64,000 bases of DNA from Dulcicalothrix desertica PCC 7102. Its GTDB lineage: Bacteria > Cyanobacteriota > Cyanobacteriia > Cyanobacteriales > Nostocaceae. A program made the position numbers and the translations under genes. Positions 52,980 to 62,706 of this stretch are shown one piece after another. The notes below the pieces were generated by a model. That model made no database searches, had not been told where the DNA came from, and saw only the letters and a list, made by a program, of their open reading frames with translations. The stretch covers positions 215,092 to 279,091 of the forward strand of contig NZ_RSCL01000003.1 of the NCBI RefSeq assembly GCF_003991905.1, in the 5' to 3' direction. Numbering within the stretch: position 1 is the stretch's first letter; each line of letters starts with the position of its first letter.

Positions 52980-54179
52980 ATGGGATTCACAGAAGATATT
53001 GCTAAGTTGTCAGAAAGAGTCCGTAATAGAGCGGAGCAGGTTGTAGGAGAAGAAGCGACAAAAATGGCGCTTATCGTACCTTTTTTAAGCACTCTTGGTT
53101 ACGATGTTTATGACCCAAGCGAAGTTAAGCCTGAATATATAGCAGATTTTGCTATTAAAAAGGCAGGACAATTTGAGAAGGTTGATTATGCAATAGCCAT
53201 TAACGGTAGTATTGTAATGCTTGTAGAAGCAAAAGCTCGCGGACAAAAAGCAGAAGCTCATGATGGTCAGCTTAGTCGTTATTTCAATGGTCTTATAACT
53301 ACTAAGGTTGCTATAGTAACGAATGGTGTTGAATATCGCTTCTTTACAGACTTGCGTGACAAAAATGTCATGGACAAGGAACCATTTTTTACTTTTAATA
53401 TTCTTGAATATGATACTAAAGATATAGAAAATCTTAAGTTATTCCATAGAGATAATTTTGATGTTGCATCGATTAATCAGTATGCAGAAGAAATGGTTTA
53501 CGTTAAAGGAATGACCCAGTTAGTTGGTCATCTTTTACGTTCTCCATCTGAAGAATTTATTCGTTTCTTAGTCGCTGAACTAGGTAAGGTGGCGCCTAAC
53601 TATCAGATTCAAGGTAAAATTACCAATAAAGTGATTGAAAAGTTTAAGCCGATTGTTAAAAAATCTATTCAAGGTAGCTTAGTGGAATTAATGACACGCT
53701 CATTAAGTCAAGAAATTATTCAATTGAGCGAAGTAGCTAACACAGAAGAAGTCGAGGAGTTAGATGCTTTAGAAGCGAATGATACTAAAGTTACCGAAGA
53801 ATCGAAAATTATAACAACAGAAGAAGAACTCAAAGCTTTTGATAAAATTAGGAGTATTGTAACCACCTCCAAAAATTATCACCATGATGTGTACTATAAA
53901 GACACTGAGTCTTACTTTAGTATTAATCTTGGTAAAGCTAATTGGTGGTTCCTCCGTTTCTACTTATCTTCTTCTAAAAAGACATTTATCGCTCGATTAA
54001 GCCTAGAAGAAGCAAAATATCTAGCACCAGAATTTACAATTCAAGAAGTGCCTTCTTCAGCTTCAGAAGTTATATCTAAAATTACTATTTCTTCTGTAGA
54101 CGACTTGGATAAATTATCGCAAATTATCATTAAAGCTTATGAAGCAGAAGCTTCTAAGCACTCACTTCAGAAAGTGTAA
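52980..54179 (+). CDS. Type I restriction R-subunit N-terminal-like nuclease
   Basis: A 399-aa protein beginning with an HsdR_N-type nuclease: MALIVPFLSTLGYDVYDPSE, then VDYAIAINGSIVMLVEAKAR (the D...ExK catalytic residues) and ATNGVEYRFF-like strand IVTNGVEYRFFTDLRD. C-terminal ~130 residues form another domain (YYKDTESYFSINLGKANWWF). No helicase is attached and no hsdM/hsdS are adjacent, so it is a stand-alone nuclease, perhaps in defence. Start ATG 52980 is chosen (MGFTED); the longer frame from 52944 is unlikely. Confidence 0.8.
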   Translation: MGFTEDIAKLSERVRNRAEQVVGEEATKMALIVPFLSTLGYDVYDPSEVKPEYIADFAIKKAGQFEKVDYAIAINGSIVMLVEAKARGQKAEAHDGQLSRYFNGLITTKVAIVTNGVEYRFFTDLRDKNVMDKEPFFTFNILEYDTKDIENLKLFHRDNFDVASINQYAEEMVYVKGMTQLVGHLLRSPSEEFIRFLVAELGKVAPNYQIQGKITNKVIEKFKPIVKKSIQGSLVELMTRSLSQEIIQLSEVANTEEVEELDALEANDTKVTEESKIITTEEELKAFDKIRSIVTTSKNYHHDVYYKDTESYFSINLGKANWWFLRFYLSSSKKTFIARLSLEEAKYLAPEFTIQEVPSSASEVISKITISSVDDLDKLSQIIIKAYEAEASKHSLQKV

Positions 54180-54209
54180 ACACGATGTTGGGTTACAGCA
54201 GGTTAATAA

Positions 54210-54334
54210 ACGCAGTTTATGTTAGAAGTAGTGTTGAAATCGTTACCGTAGTAGAAGTACGATTATTTTGCGTTATTACTAACTATCACTACTAAACCGC
54301 GTTTATCCATCTCTGAACCCACTGTAGTAACGTG
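54210..54334 (-). pseudogene. Fossil third copy of mazF
   Basis: Plus-strand TACCGTAGTAGAAGTACGAT and TTACTAACTATCACTACTAA match the 5' half of the two mazF genes with many substitutions and small indels. Confidence 0.65.
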
Positions 54335-54700
54335 TCTAATCTAAAATGTCGGGTAGAAGTACGACTAATAATTAGTACTATAAATATAAATTAGGAATTT
54401 AACTCACTAAAATTATTGATTTTGACTTCACTATCTTTCTTAGTCCTCTTTCAGAGGACTTGCGCCCCGCCGCATAGGGGTTTTCAACCCTATGCGGGTA
54501 GGAACGAAGCCAGTAATCTACAAATGCACAATATTATATGTCTAGTTTAATTAATGTTGGGTTTATGTTGGGTTGCGCTGTCGCTCCACCCAACCTACGG
54601 ATATTACAGATGCTAAAAAAGGATGAGCTGGCGCCCATCCTTAAAATTGCGTATTGTAGAGACGCGATTAATCGCGTCTCTACATTATGTCGTGTGCAAA
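54335..54700. other. Spacer with hairpins after the nuclease gene
   Basis: Two stem-loops: GTCCTCTTTCAGAGGAC (54449-54465) and CCGCATAGGG/CCCTATGCGG (54471-54499). Then a GTAGAGACG palindrome (54655-54684, core CGATTAATCG) after the ahcY stop. No gene. Confidence 0.55.
54655..54684. repeat. GTAGAGACG palindrome with CGATTAATCG core
   Basis: TGTAGAGACGCGATTAATCG then CGTCTCTACA, 17 bp past the ahcY stop; likely the ahcY terminator. The core differs from the other copies but remains palindromic. Confidence 0.8.
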
Positions 54701-55993
<1,293 letters not shown>

Positions 55994-56130
55994 TTAAAAA
56001 GTAAAAACAAAGCGTAATAGTTACGCCCTCTACTAGGGTAATCCATGATTGAGAAAGTTAGTAGTACTTCACTCTTTCAGCCAATGGGTTCCTTGCACTA
56101 GCTTGACGGGGAGATAGTTGTATTGTCAAT
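55994..56130 (-). promoter_or_regulatory. Structured leader of ahcY with terminator-like hairpin
   Basis: On the minus strand GCGTAACTATTACGC (56013-56027) is followed by TTTGTTTTTAC, an intrinsic-terminator shape just before the ahcY start. Upstream are CCCTAGTAGAGGG, overlapping the terminator stem, and GAAAG...CTTTC. The arrangement suggests attenuation or a riboswitch; no known class is recognised. Confidence 0.4.
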
Positions 56131-56451
56131 GTTATCTAAGCATCTTTTTGATAAATTTAACCTTGTATACGTAATTATACTTAAGATTTCTCGCAACGGA
56201 TACAACGGATGTAACGGATAGTTGATTTTAGAAAACAAGTAGGCGTTTTGTAACTAATAACTCATCTGTTACATCCGTTCATCATCCGTTGCCATTTTTC
56301 ATCTTTCTAAAGGTTAATAAAGTATTGACTTGTTGTGAGTATAATTACTAGAGTCGATTTTGAAGTATGGTTAGTTCTGAGGTTATGGGCACGCTACAAA
56401 CCGAAAGGCGCCACTAGTCATACTCCATAACTCGTTAATCAGGGGGGAGTA
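56131..56451. other. Divergent spacer with the third CAACGGAT repeat
   Basis: Contains the repeat at 56193-56293 and one GGCGCC (near 56410). Promoters of ahcY (left) and the MscS gene (right) are expected; GGGGGGAG at 56440-56447 is the ribosome binding site for 56452. Confidence 0.55.
56193..56293. repeat. CAACGGAT long inverted repeat, copy 3
   Basis: GCAACGGATACAACGGATGT ... ACATCCGTTCATCATCCGTT then GCC. Same arms as copy 2, with a different centre. Confidence 0.8.
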
Positions 56452-57672
56452 ATGCGTTTTAGATTTTTGGCAGTTGCGAGTTCAATCGCTGTTGTAATTG
56501 GCTTGGTTGTGCCAAAAGCTACAGGTCAACTAAATTTGCTATCTACTTTACAAGCTCCCAGCAATACCCAAACTGATTTTTTGATTCGCCAAGGTCTAAT
56601 TGCAGTTGGTATTGGAATAAGTGTAATTTGTATTAGCTTGGGGCTTTATAACTGGCAACGTCGCTTAAAGAGGACTTCGGAGTTAACGACGGATGCACCA
56701 ACTGAGGCGCCGATGCCCGCACAGGTAGAACAACAGCAAATTCAAAATTTCACAGAAATCAAGCTTAAACTGCTGACTGTCGCAATTGCTGGAGTGTGGG
56801 GAGGTGGCATAGTTGCTATTTTAGGCTTATTTCCTCAAACACAAACGCTACAAGCAAGTATAATTAAAGCTGCACAAATTCCTTTAATATTGGTTCTTAT
56901 CGCACTTGGTACTTATATTGCGATTAATTTAACGTATGCTTTTATTGACCGCTTTACTTCAGCTATCGGCAAAAGCGGCAATTTATTAACCCCAGAAAAT
57001 TCTCAGCGTCTTCATATACGTGTTTCCACTATATCGGCTGTGACTAAAAGTCTTGTCACAATTATTTTGATTGGATTTGGTGTTATCTTAAGTTTAATGT
57101 CTTTGGGTATTAATATTCTTCCCTTACTAGCTGTTGTTAGCGTAGCTAGCGTTGGTATATCCCTCGCCTCACAAAATATCATCAAAGACGCAATTAACGG
57201 GTTTCTGATTATTTTGGAAGACCAGTATGCTCTGGGCGATATGATTGCATTAAATAATGTGGGTGGTTTGGTAGAAACTTTGAATTTGCGTATTACTCAA
57301 GTGCGCGATGCAGAAGGCCGTTTAATTACCATTCCCAACAGTGAAGTAAAAATAGTTGCCAATCTTTCTAGTCGCTGGTCGCGCGCTGACTTAAGTATCC
57401 CTGTTCCCTACGAAACCGATATTACTCACGCTATACGGTTAATTGAAACCGTAGCAGTTGAAATGAGCGTTGAACCTACATGGCAATCACGAATCCTTGA
57501 AACTCCACAAGTATTAGGTGTTGATAATTTTGGCGAACGTGGTCTAATTATTCGCGCCCAGTTTAAAACACAGCCACTTAAACAAATGGATGTTGCCAGA
57601 GAATTTAGGCGCCGTCTTAAAATTGCTTTTGATGAAGCAAAAATATCTATTCCCCATTCTTTAACAAGCTAA
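56452..57672 (+). CDS. MscS-family mechanosensitive channel, copy 1
   Basis: A 406-aa MscS-like channel with a signal-like N-terminus (FLAVASSIAVVIGLVVPKAT). About four membrane helices (residues ~45-65, 105-125, 140-160, 200-245), the pore helix/beta region LVSLGINILPLLAVVSVASVG-type with the conserved SLASQNIIKDAINGFLIILE and a C-terminal alpha/beta cage (GRLITIPNSEVKIVANLS). It lacks the ~110-residue periplasmic insert of copy 2. Opens under osmotic downshock. SD GGGGGGAG upstream. Confidence 0.88.
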   Translation: MRFRFLAVASSIAVVIGLVVPKATGQLNLLSTLQAPSNTQTDFLIRQGLIAVGIGISVICISLGLYNWQRRLKRTSELTTDAPTEAPMPAQVEQQQIQNFTEIKLKLLTVAIAGVWGGGIVAILGLFPQTQTLQASIIKAAQIPLILVLIALGTYIAINLTYAFIDRFTSAIGKSGNLLTPENSQRLHIRVSTISAVTKSLVTIILIGFGVILSLMSLGINILPLLAVVSVASVGISLASQNIIKDAINGFLIILEDQYALGDMIALNNVGGLVETLNLRITQVRDAEGRLITIPNSEVKIVANLSSRWSRADLSIPVPYETDITHAIRLIETVAVEMSVEPTWQSRILETPQVLGVDNFGERGLIIRAQFKTQPLKQMDVAREFRRRLKIAFDEAKISIPHSLTS

Positions 57673-57777
57673 TATTAAAACACTCAGAAAATATACTATT
57701 TCATCTCTCTGAGGGTTGGTGAAGTTTCGACTTGTTATGACTATATTTACTAAAGTCAATTTTGGAGTAGAGGAGTA

Positions 57778-59373
57778 ATGCGGTATAAATTTTTGGCAGT
57801 CGCTAGTTCAATTGTTGTTGTAATCGGCTGCACTATACCAAAAGCTACGGGGCAGATCAATTTATTACCTAATTTACAAACTCCTGCTAGCTCGAATAAT
57901 GATGAAAATAGAATTGTCAATGGCTCAGTTTACTTAGATGGTCGTCGTTTATTTCGATTAGCAGCAACAAGAGCTACTATTACAGAGCGTTTAGATAATG
58001 TGCAGCAAAATATCAACGAAGCTAGTCGTAGTTTTTTTGAATCATCCGCAACAGAACCGAAGGTAGAATCTAGGATTCTCAATGGGTTGCCAGTTATTTA
58101 TGTCAACGACCGCTATTTGATGACCATTACTTCCAATGATGCTGCGTTATTACAGGTAGATGTGATGACGGCAGCAAATCAAATTACTCAAGTATTGGAG
58201 AATAATTTTATACGTGCCAAGCAGGAGCGCTCAAGAGATTTCTTGGTTCAACAAGGTTTTATTGCAGTTGGAATTGGCGCCAGTGTAATTATTGTTAGCT
58301 GGGGTATTCATTCTTGGCAACGTCGTTTAAACAAAAAAGCTTCATACTCAACGATACCTCCATTAAATGAGGCGCCAATATCTACACAGCTAAAACAGAA
58401 ACAACATCAAAATCTCCAAGAAGTTAGGCGGCGTTTGTTTCAGTTAGCACAAACAGGAGTATGGGGAAGTGGCGCCTTTGTGATTTTAGGCTTGTTTCCT
58501 TACACACGAATGCTACAGGTTATTGTTCTTAGAGTTGCACAAATTCCTTTGGCATTAGGTGTTGTTGCACTTGGCGCCTATGTAGTTACTCGTCTTAGCT
58601 ATGCTTTAATTGACCGCTTTACTTCAGCTATAGTTAGTACTTCTTTATTAAACCCAGAAACTCCCGAACGTTTACAGCTACGAATTTCTACTATATCTGG
58701 TGTTGCCAAAAGTATTATTACCCTTGTTTGGATAAGTGTTGGAATTCTCTTAACTTTAATTTCTTTAGGTATTGATATTGTTCCTTTACTAGCTGGTGTT
58801 AGTTTAGTTGGCGTTGCAGTATCCCTTGCCTCTCAAAATTTAATTAAAGACGCAATAAACGGTTTTCTGATTATTCTCGAAGACCAATATGCCTTGGGTG
58901 ATGTTATTGCCTTAAACAATGTCAGTGGTTTTGTAGAAACTTTGAATTTGCGTATTACTCAGATACGTGATGCAGAAGGTCGTTTGATTACCATTCCCAA
59001 TAGCGAAGTAAAAATCGTCGCAAATCTTTCCAGTCGTTGGTCGCGTGCGGACTTAAGTGTCCCTGTTGCCTACAACACCGATGTTAGCCAAGCTTTAAAA
59101 TTAATCGAAACTGTCGCAGTAGACATGGACTTAGACCCAGCATGGCAAGCGCAAATCCTCGAAACTCCCAGAGTCTTGGGTGTCGAGAACTTTGGCGAAC
59201 GTGGTCTAATTATTCGTGTCTGGATAAAAACACAACCACTCAAACAATGGGACGTTGCTAGAGAATTTCGGCGCCGTCTTAAAATAGCCTTTGACGAAGC
59301 AGGAATTTCTATCCCCATTCCACAACAAGCTGTTTGGATTAACGACACCCACACATCAAACGGCAATCATTAA
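57778..59373 (+). CDS. MscS-family mechanosensitive channel, copy 2
   Basis: A 531-aa paralogue of copy 1 with the same signal sequence start (FLAVASSIVVVIGCTIPKAT) and highly similar pore and cage segments (SLASQNLIKDAINGFLIILE, IPNSEVKIVANLSSRWSRAD). It has an extra periplasmic region at residues ~40-155 (VYLDGRRLFRLAATRATITE ... GLPVIYVNDRYLMTI), typical of YnaI-like cyanobacterial MscS. The two genes are 105 bp apart and probably arose by tandem duplication followed by loss of the insert in copy 1. Confidence 0.9.
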   Translation: MRYKFLAVASSIVVVIGCTIPKATGQINLLPNLQTPASSNNDENRIVNGSVYLDGRRLFRLAATRATITERLDNVQQNINEASRSFFESSATEPKVESRILNGLPVIYVNDRYLMTITSNDAALLQVDVMTAANQITQVLENNFIRAKQERSRDFLVQQGFIAVGIGASVIIVSWGIHSWQRRLNKKASYSTIPPLNEAPISTQLKQKQHQNLQEVRRRLFQLAQTGVWGSGAFVILGLFPYTRMLQVIVLRVAQIPLALGVVALGAYVVTRLSYALIDRFTSAIVSTSLLNPETPERLQLRISTISGVAKSIITLVWISVGILLTLISLGIDIVPLLAGVSLVGVAVSLASQNLIKDAINGFLIILEDQYALGDVIALNNVSGFVETLNLRITQIRDAEGRLITIPNSEVKIVANLSSRWSRADLSVPVAYNTDVSQALKLIETVAVDMDLDPAWQAQILETPRVLGVENFGERGLIIRVWIKTQPLKQWDVAREFRRRLKIAFDEAGISIPIPQQAVWINDTHTSNGNH

Positions 59374-59375
59374 TA

Positions 59376-59432
59376 TTGTGGAGCAGGCATCCGAAGCTGC
59401 CCCGGAACAGGCAAGGATGCCTATTCCACAAG
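59376..59432. repeat. GGCATCC...GGATGCC dispersed repeat, short copy
   Basis: TTGTGGAGCAGGCATCCGAA ... CAGGCAAGGATGCCTATTCC then ACAAG. Same family as 10061, 42445 and 62585. Confidence 0.65.
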
Positions 59433-59604
59433 AGACACCATATGTAACCTTCCCACACTGAAAAAATAATTCTTATTATCCCACACACTAAGGTAATTTT
59501 GTACTATAATATAAGAGTAGTGAATATAAAGCCTAAAAACAGCGAAAGCTTTGTAGCAACTGCATTCACAAGCTCTAAGACAAGGTGATGCGAGGGTTAG
59601 TCCG

Positions 59605-59868
59605 ATGATAAAGCACTATATTCTTAGCCTCAATCCCATAGCCAAACATGAATGGGATAGATGTATATTACGCGACCCGCTAACTGCTAAACGTCCGGAT
59701 ATAGCCAAACTAATCGCCGATGCAGTTGGTTCAGAAGCGGGAAGTTATTTAGTTAGTGTCAATATAGACGTGCAGGTTTTAGAGCAAGCAAACGCTCCCC
59801 AAGTAGAACAATTATCTATCAACCTTGCAGAAGTTACCGAAAAACCACAATTACGCGAAGCAGCTTAA
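59605..59868 (+). CDS. Conserved cyanobacterial hypothetical (87 aa)
   Basis: Not recognised by function. A small protein with an N-terminal strand-helix (MIKHYILSLNPIAKHEWDRC) and an acidic, Val-rich C-terminus (YLVSVNIDVQVLEQANAPQV). ATG 59605. Upstream spacer (59433-59604) is AT-rich. No neighbours in operon; the next gene is 98 bp away across a repeat. Confidence 0.5.
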   Translation: MIKHYILSLNPIAKHEWDRCILRDPLTAKRPDIAKLIADAVGSEAGSYLVSVNIDVQVLEQANAPQVEQLSINLAEVTEKPQLREAA

Positions 59869-59872
59869 ATAG

Positions 59873-59943
59873 TGCTGAGTTGAAAGTGCTGAGTGCTGAG
59901 TTAGTACTTCTTACTCTTAATTAAACTCAGCACTCAGCACTCA
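59873..59943. repeat. GTGCTGA repeats in inverted orientation
   Basis: GTGCTGAGTTGAAAGTGCTG and its inverted partner CAGCACTCAGCACTC with a 30-bp centre; short tandemly repeated heptamers, hairpin-forming. Confidence 0.65.
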
Positions 59944-59965
59944 TTACTTTTTACTTATTATATAT

Positions 59966-60337
59966 ATGATGCAACTTAGTCATTATCCATCTGCTATTGC
60001 TCAAGCATCTCAACGAGTTAATGAGATAGACTCACAGCTAATGGCAGTACAATTACAAATTAACCGTTTTGAAGGTGGCGCCGATCGAATTTCCTCATTC
60101 GATATGGACATGAAAAACGATGCTCAACGTAAAGCACGCCGCTTTGAAGTGTTGCTCGTTAATCAAGAGTATCAAAAAGCACTTGATGCTCAAATTCGGT
60201 TAGCAACAGAAAAAGCAAATGCTCTCGCGCATCTAGAATATCTACGAAATCAATTTAGCGTTGCCAAGTTAGAAGCACGTCTAAAGATAGCACAGCAACT
60301 TACCGATTTAGAATCGCGCGAGTTTGTTGGTTTGTAA
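59966..60337 (+). CDS. Hypothetical coiled-coil protein (123 aa)
   Basis: Not recognised by function. Almost entirely helical with heptad spacing: AIAQASQRVNEIDSQLMAVQ, QINRFEGGADRISS, then LVNQEYQKALDAQIRLATEK. ATG start. Likely a structural or phage-like/regulatory small protein; conserved in style with cyanobacterial hypotheticals. Precedes a bidirectional terminator. Confidence 0.5.
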   Translation: MMQLSHYPSAIAQASQRVNEIDSQLMAVQLQINRFEGGADRISSFDMDMKNDAQRKARRFEVLLVNQEYQKALDAQIRLATEKANALAHLEYLRNQFSVAKLEARLKIAQQLTDLESREFVGL

Positions 60338-60367
60338 AACTTTAAATTAAATTACCTAGATATTTAG

Positions 60368-60397
60368 ATTCCCGACTTCGCCGAAGTTATCGGGAAT
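60368..60397. terminator. Bidirectional hairpin terminator
   Basis: ATTCCCGACTTCGCCGAAGT then TATCGGGAAT, followed by TTTT on the plus strand and preceded by A-rich sequence. Between convergent genes at 60337 and 60407. Confidence 0.7.
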
Positions 60398-60406
60398 TTT
60401 CACATT

Positions 60407-61963
60407 TTAGGCGCGCACAACTGCGATATGGCGCCCGTTTTTTGTGGTTGCAGTTTTAGTTGATAATCGTTCTTGAATTGGGGGTGCCTTTGAGCGTCGG
60501 TCAAAAATGACTAACCACCCGGAGTTTTCTTCTATTCGGGCTAAATATGAGTCTATTTGCTCAAGACCTTCTTCTTCAGGGTCGCCTTTTTTATTTCGCC
60601 AAACTTTTAATTCTATACCTAATGTTGTGCTTCCATATCTTAAACATAAGTCCATGCGGTCATTTCCTATCGCATACTCGCGTTCTAAGGTTCCACCTCC
60701 ATTTACAACACGATGTAGAAATGCCATTAGTACTAAATGGGGTGCTACTTCATGATATCCCGTAGTACCAAGTAATGGTTCACCATGCTGGCGCCAAAAC
60801 TTTAAAAATGCTTTTAGTAAACTTTCGGTGTTTAATTCTCCTTCTTCGGTCAGCCAAGTTGGCGATATGTGAGGCAGTGAAGCCATTGGTGTAATTGTTA
60901 GTACTCGCGGTAAGATTTCGCGATAAATTGGATTTGCAATTCTTAATCCGCCTTGTGGGTCAATAGTGCATAAACCTAAGTCTATAACAAATTGAATATC
61001 ATCTGAAGGTACATTTCCTAGTTCCAATCCAGCTAACATTGGTTCAATAATAGCTTTGACTCTGGGTTCTTGAAGTCTTTCTGCAAGTGAGTCTAAATGG
61101 GTATCTTTACGGGCAATTAATATTTCTTTAGCTTTTAAAATATGTTCATGTGTAATTGTAACGCTTGTCTCTTTAACCATGTTTTCAACAATTTCTTTTG
61201 CTAACGCATTGACTAACCAAGGTTGCCCTTGAGTTAAATCAAATGCCATTGCTGCCGCATCAGATGTAAAAACTTGTCCTGTATCGTCAGTATGTTGCTG
61301 ATAAAGTTCTGCAACTTCAGCGGCATTAAAATTTCTTAATGTGATGGAACTAACTTTAATATTAAATGGACTTGATGTGTTTAATCTCTTGCTTCCTCCA
61401 GAAGCGTATTTATAATCGCGTACATCTCGTAAACCAATTAGCCCTATAGATTGTGGAAAGTTTTTAGGACGGCCACGATATCCTTCACGTAATTGCCGCA
61501 AAAATGATATTAGCGCATCGTTTTCTAAAGAATCAATTTCATCTATTAATAATACTATTGGTCGCTTGCAAGCTTGTGCCCAAGCCCTTAAACTAGCTCT
61601 TATTCTTTGCCCAGGCTCTGGGTAATTCCAAGTAGGGGGTTGCAAATCTTGCGGTAGAGTATCTTCAATTGTATCACGCCAGGTTGGAAGAATTGCAATT
61701 TCTGCGGCACCTGGGTCATTATTATAAGCACTTCCAACTTCTACTGATACCATTACTGCTGCGTAACGTCCACTGGAAGTCAATTCTTCTGCTAACGATA
61801 TCATTGCCGTTGTTTTACCCGTTTGTCGGGGTGCATGAATCACAAAATAGTTTCTTTGTTCTATTAATTGCTTCAAGTCTGGCAATCGACTACTAGGCGA
61901 CAACATGTAGTGAATGTCGGCTTGACAATGACCTGTAGTGTTGAACCAACGACGCATGAGCAA
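60407..61963 (-). CDS. AAA-like ATPase fused to PD-(D/E)XK nuclease domain
   Basis: A 518-aa protein of the archaeal/bacterial AAA_14-like ATPase class. N-terminal: MLMRRWFNTTGHCQADIHYM, Walker A HAPRQTGKTTAMISL (residues ~44-58), Walker B PIVLLIDEIDSLE (residues ~135-147), sensor strands (SIGLIGLRDVRDY), then a winged-helix region (residues ~290-340). The last ~100 residues hold a PD-(D/E)XK-like nuclease: RMDLCLRYGSTTLGIELKVW. Common in cyanobacteria as a stand-alone mobile-element or defence-related gene; no partner is seen. Three GGCGCC sites. Confidence 0.75.
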   Translation of the reverse strand: MLMRRWFNTTGHCQADIHYMLSPSSRLPDLKQLIEQRNYFVIHAPRQTGKTTAMISLAEELTSSGRYAAVMVSVEVGSAYNNDPGAAEIAILPTWRDTIEDTLPQDLQPPTWNYPEPGQRIRASLRAWAQACKRPIVLLIDEIDSLENDALISFLRQLREGYRGRPKNFPQSIGLIGLRDVRDYKYASGGSKRLNTSSPFNIKVSSITLRNFNAAEVAELYQQHTDDTGQVFTSDAAAMAFDLTQGQPWLVNALAKEIVENMVKETSVTITHEHILKAKEILIARKDTHLDSLAERLQEPRVKAIIEPMLAGLELGNVPSDDIQFVIDLGLCTIDPQGGLRIANPIYREILPRVLTITPMASLPHISPTWLTEEGELNTESLLKAFLKFWRQHGEPLLGTTGYHEVAPHLVLMAFLHRVVNGGGTLEREYAIGNDRMDLCLRYGSTTLGIELKVWRNKKGDPEEEGLEQIDSYLARIEENSGWLVIFDRRSKAPPIQERLSTKTATTKNGRHIAVVRA

Positions 61964-62109
61964 TAAACGTGATTGTAAGTTGCACTTAACACTGTTATTG
62001 AGTATAGCTTACAAACTAATTTTAAACACACCTGATTTCAGATGTTGTTAAATGTTTTGGTTACGGTTGTAAATGCCTCTACTTTTTAGAGATTCATATG
62101 CTTCACAAA

Positions 62110-62562
62110 CTATTTATACTGAACAAATGGAAAATCACCACGTCTTCTGTCTCTGTAACTTTTTTCTTCGAGTAACGCAGCAATCTTTAAAAGTTGGAAA
62201 TATATTAGTGTAGAAAGTTGTTTCTTCTTTATTTCAAACGTAACTATTACTTTCTCTTTCTCTTTGTCGGCTTTTGTGAAAAAATCTGAAATTTCTGATA
62301 TTGTAATAATGACTTTATGATGTTGCTTATCATTTATTCTTAGCCACCATCTATATCCACTTGGTTCTCCAGGAAATATAAATTCTGATTCTATGGCGCC
62401 TTTGTTTATTAGCATGATGGCTTCTATCATGTCGGCTATTGGGCATGAAAAAGCATGTGTGATTGCAAAATTATAGATATCACCGTTGATATAAAGTAAA
62501 TATGTACTCCAACCATGTGGTTGTAAATTGTACAGAAAATCAATATCATCACCGTCGTACAT
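62110..62562 (-). CDS. Hypothetical protein (150 aa)
   Basis: Not recognised. Mixed alpha/beta protein: WSTYLLYINGDIYNFAITHA, EFIFPGEPSGYRWWLRINDK, KVIITISEISDFFTKADKEK, then a helical, basic end (IAALLEEKSYRDRRRGDF). Resembles small immunity-type or barstar-like proteins in size only. ATG 62562 lies next to a dispersed repeat that follows the glycosyltransferase gene. Confidence 0.55.
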   Translation of the reverse strand: MYDGDDIDFLYNLQPHGWSTYLLYINGDIYNFAITHAFSCPIADMIEAIMLINKGAIESEFIFPGEPSGYRWWLRINDKQHHKVIITISEISDFFTKADKEKEKVIVTFEIKKKQLSTLIYFQLLKIAALLEEKSYRDRRRGDFPFVQYK

Positions 62563-62584
62563 TTCTTTACTGTGAGCTTTAGTA

Positions 62585-62660
62585 TTGTGGGATGGGCATC
62601 CTTGCCCGTCCTTTTATATAAGGTTATATGAGGCGGGCAGGGATGCCCGCTCCACAAGAA
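62585..62660. repeat. GGGCATCCTTGCCCGT inverted repeat
   Basis: GTGGGATGGGCATCCTTGCC and GGCGGGCAGGGATGCCCGCT arms around an ATATAAGGTTATAT centre. It is followed directly by a hexanucleotide tandem repeat. Confidence 0.75.
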
Positions 62661-62701
62661 CAAGAACAAGAACAAGAACAAGAACAAGAATAAGAGCAAG
62701 A
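62654..62701 (+). repeat. Hexanucleotide tandem repeat (ACAAGA)
   Basis: Six perfect copies of ACAAGA (62654-62689) and two degenerate ones. The unit equals the ending (CCACAAGA) of the adjacent palindromic repeat, so it probably expanded by slippage from it. Confidence 0.85.
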
Positions 62702-62706
62702 ATGAA

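Noticed and set aside
54449-54499. CRISPR repeat
   Set aside because: Only one copy of each hairpin and no regularly spaced repeats; no cas genes in the window.
62436-62699. Minus-strand 87-codon frame rich in LFLFLFLF
   Set aside because: It is the hexanucleotide repeat plus the GGGCATCC element and the antisense of the 62110 gene's start.
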